Positions 63,901 through 64,000 of a DNA stretch of 64,000 nucleotides are shown in pieces. Position numbers and translations under genes: made by a program. A model generated the notes under the pieces. That model ran no database searches, had not been told where the DNA came from, and saw only the letters and a list, made by a program, of their open reading frames with translations. This DNA comes from JACVRW01 sp963751105 (GTDB lineage: Bacteria; Actinomycetota; Thermoleophilia; Solirubrobacterales; Thermoleophilaceae), in assembly GCA_963751105.1 (NCBI GenBank), contig CAVVTG010000002.1, positions 558,001 to 622,000 of the forward strand, given 5' to 3'. Position 1 is the stretch's first letter; the number at the start of each line of letters is the position of its first letter.

Positions 63901-64000
63901 ATGCGCTGGAGCTTCTTTCTGCGCGAGGCGCTGCGCGGCCTGCGTCGCAGCTCCGCGCCGGCTCTCGCCGCCCTGCTCACGGTGTTGCTCACCGCGCTCG
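63901..64000 (+). CDS. ftsX: FtsX N-terminus (runs off the right edge)
   Basis: Only 33 codons are visible: MRWSFFLREALRGLRRSSAPALAA and a following hydrophobic run, the cytoplasmic amphipathic start and first membrane helix of FtsX. It starts 3 bases after ftsE, the standard order. Identity rests on position and this N-terminus. Confidence 0.85.
   Translation, partial: MRWSFFLREALRGLRRSSAPALAALLTVLLTAL

Overview
The window is a GC-rich bacterial chromosome segment whose gene content and order (hpf-secA-prfB, ftsE-ftsX, ftsH, ahcY, LytR-CpsA-Psr protein, eukaryotic-type UGPase, LPxTG surface protein, TANNNT -10 boxes abutting start codons) suggest a high-GC actinobacterium. My best guess is class Thermoleophilia (Solirubrobacterales-like), but this is inferred from gene style only. 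No tRNA, rRNA, CRISPR array, insertion sequence or integrase was seen.

Region A (1-27.6 kb) is a cell-surface polysaccharide locus. It holds an LPVTG-anchored surface protein, several GT2 glycosyltransferases (one fused to a WsaF-like second glycosyltransferase), two acyltransferase-3 membrane enzymes, a Wzm/Wzt-type ABC exporter, a GT39-like and a second large membrane protein, a hexapeptide acetyltransferase, a PhyH-type dioxygenase, a glucose-1-phosphate cytidylyltransferase (rfbF), at least seven SAM methyltransferases and a Wzx-type flippase. Genes run in short blocks on both strands, many with 4-bp stop/start overlaps. An ABC route and a flippase route lie side by side, so more than one glycan may be made.

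Region B (27.6-39.3 kb) begins with two tandem paralogous membrane sulfatase/phosphoglycerol-transferase-like genes, each carrying one +1 frameshift. It continues with tag (3-methyladenine glycosylase), an M20 peptidase, a LytR-CpsA-Psr ligase, UDP-sugar dehydrogenase, a sugar-nucleotide pyrophosphorylase and an SIS-type sugar isomerase: precursor supply and wall attachment for the glycans of region A.

Region C (39.3-50.2 kb) has a MerR regulator with a palindromic operator and ahcY, followed by a divergent SahH paralogue with altered catalytic residues. Then come small redox, regulatory and methyltransferase genes, a LysR gene with a molybdopterin oxidoreductase/flavin reductase pair, a frame-disrupted DUF4234-like gene, a UDP-glucose pyrophosphorylase and a CtaG-like membrane protein.

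Region D (50.2-64 kb) is housekeeping: comF-like, hpf, secA, prfB (with the classic programmed +1 frameshift), a badly frame-disrupted AbiEi/DUF559-like gene, a lone GroES-like gene, ftsH, nadC, nrtR, nadA (with a candidate NrtR operator), a secreted protein of unknown function, a RibD-C-type reductase, ftsE and the start of ftsX. Promoter calls and operators are pattern-based and unverified.
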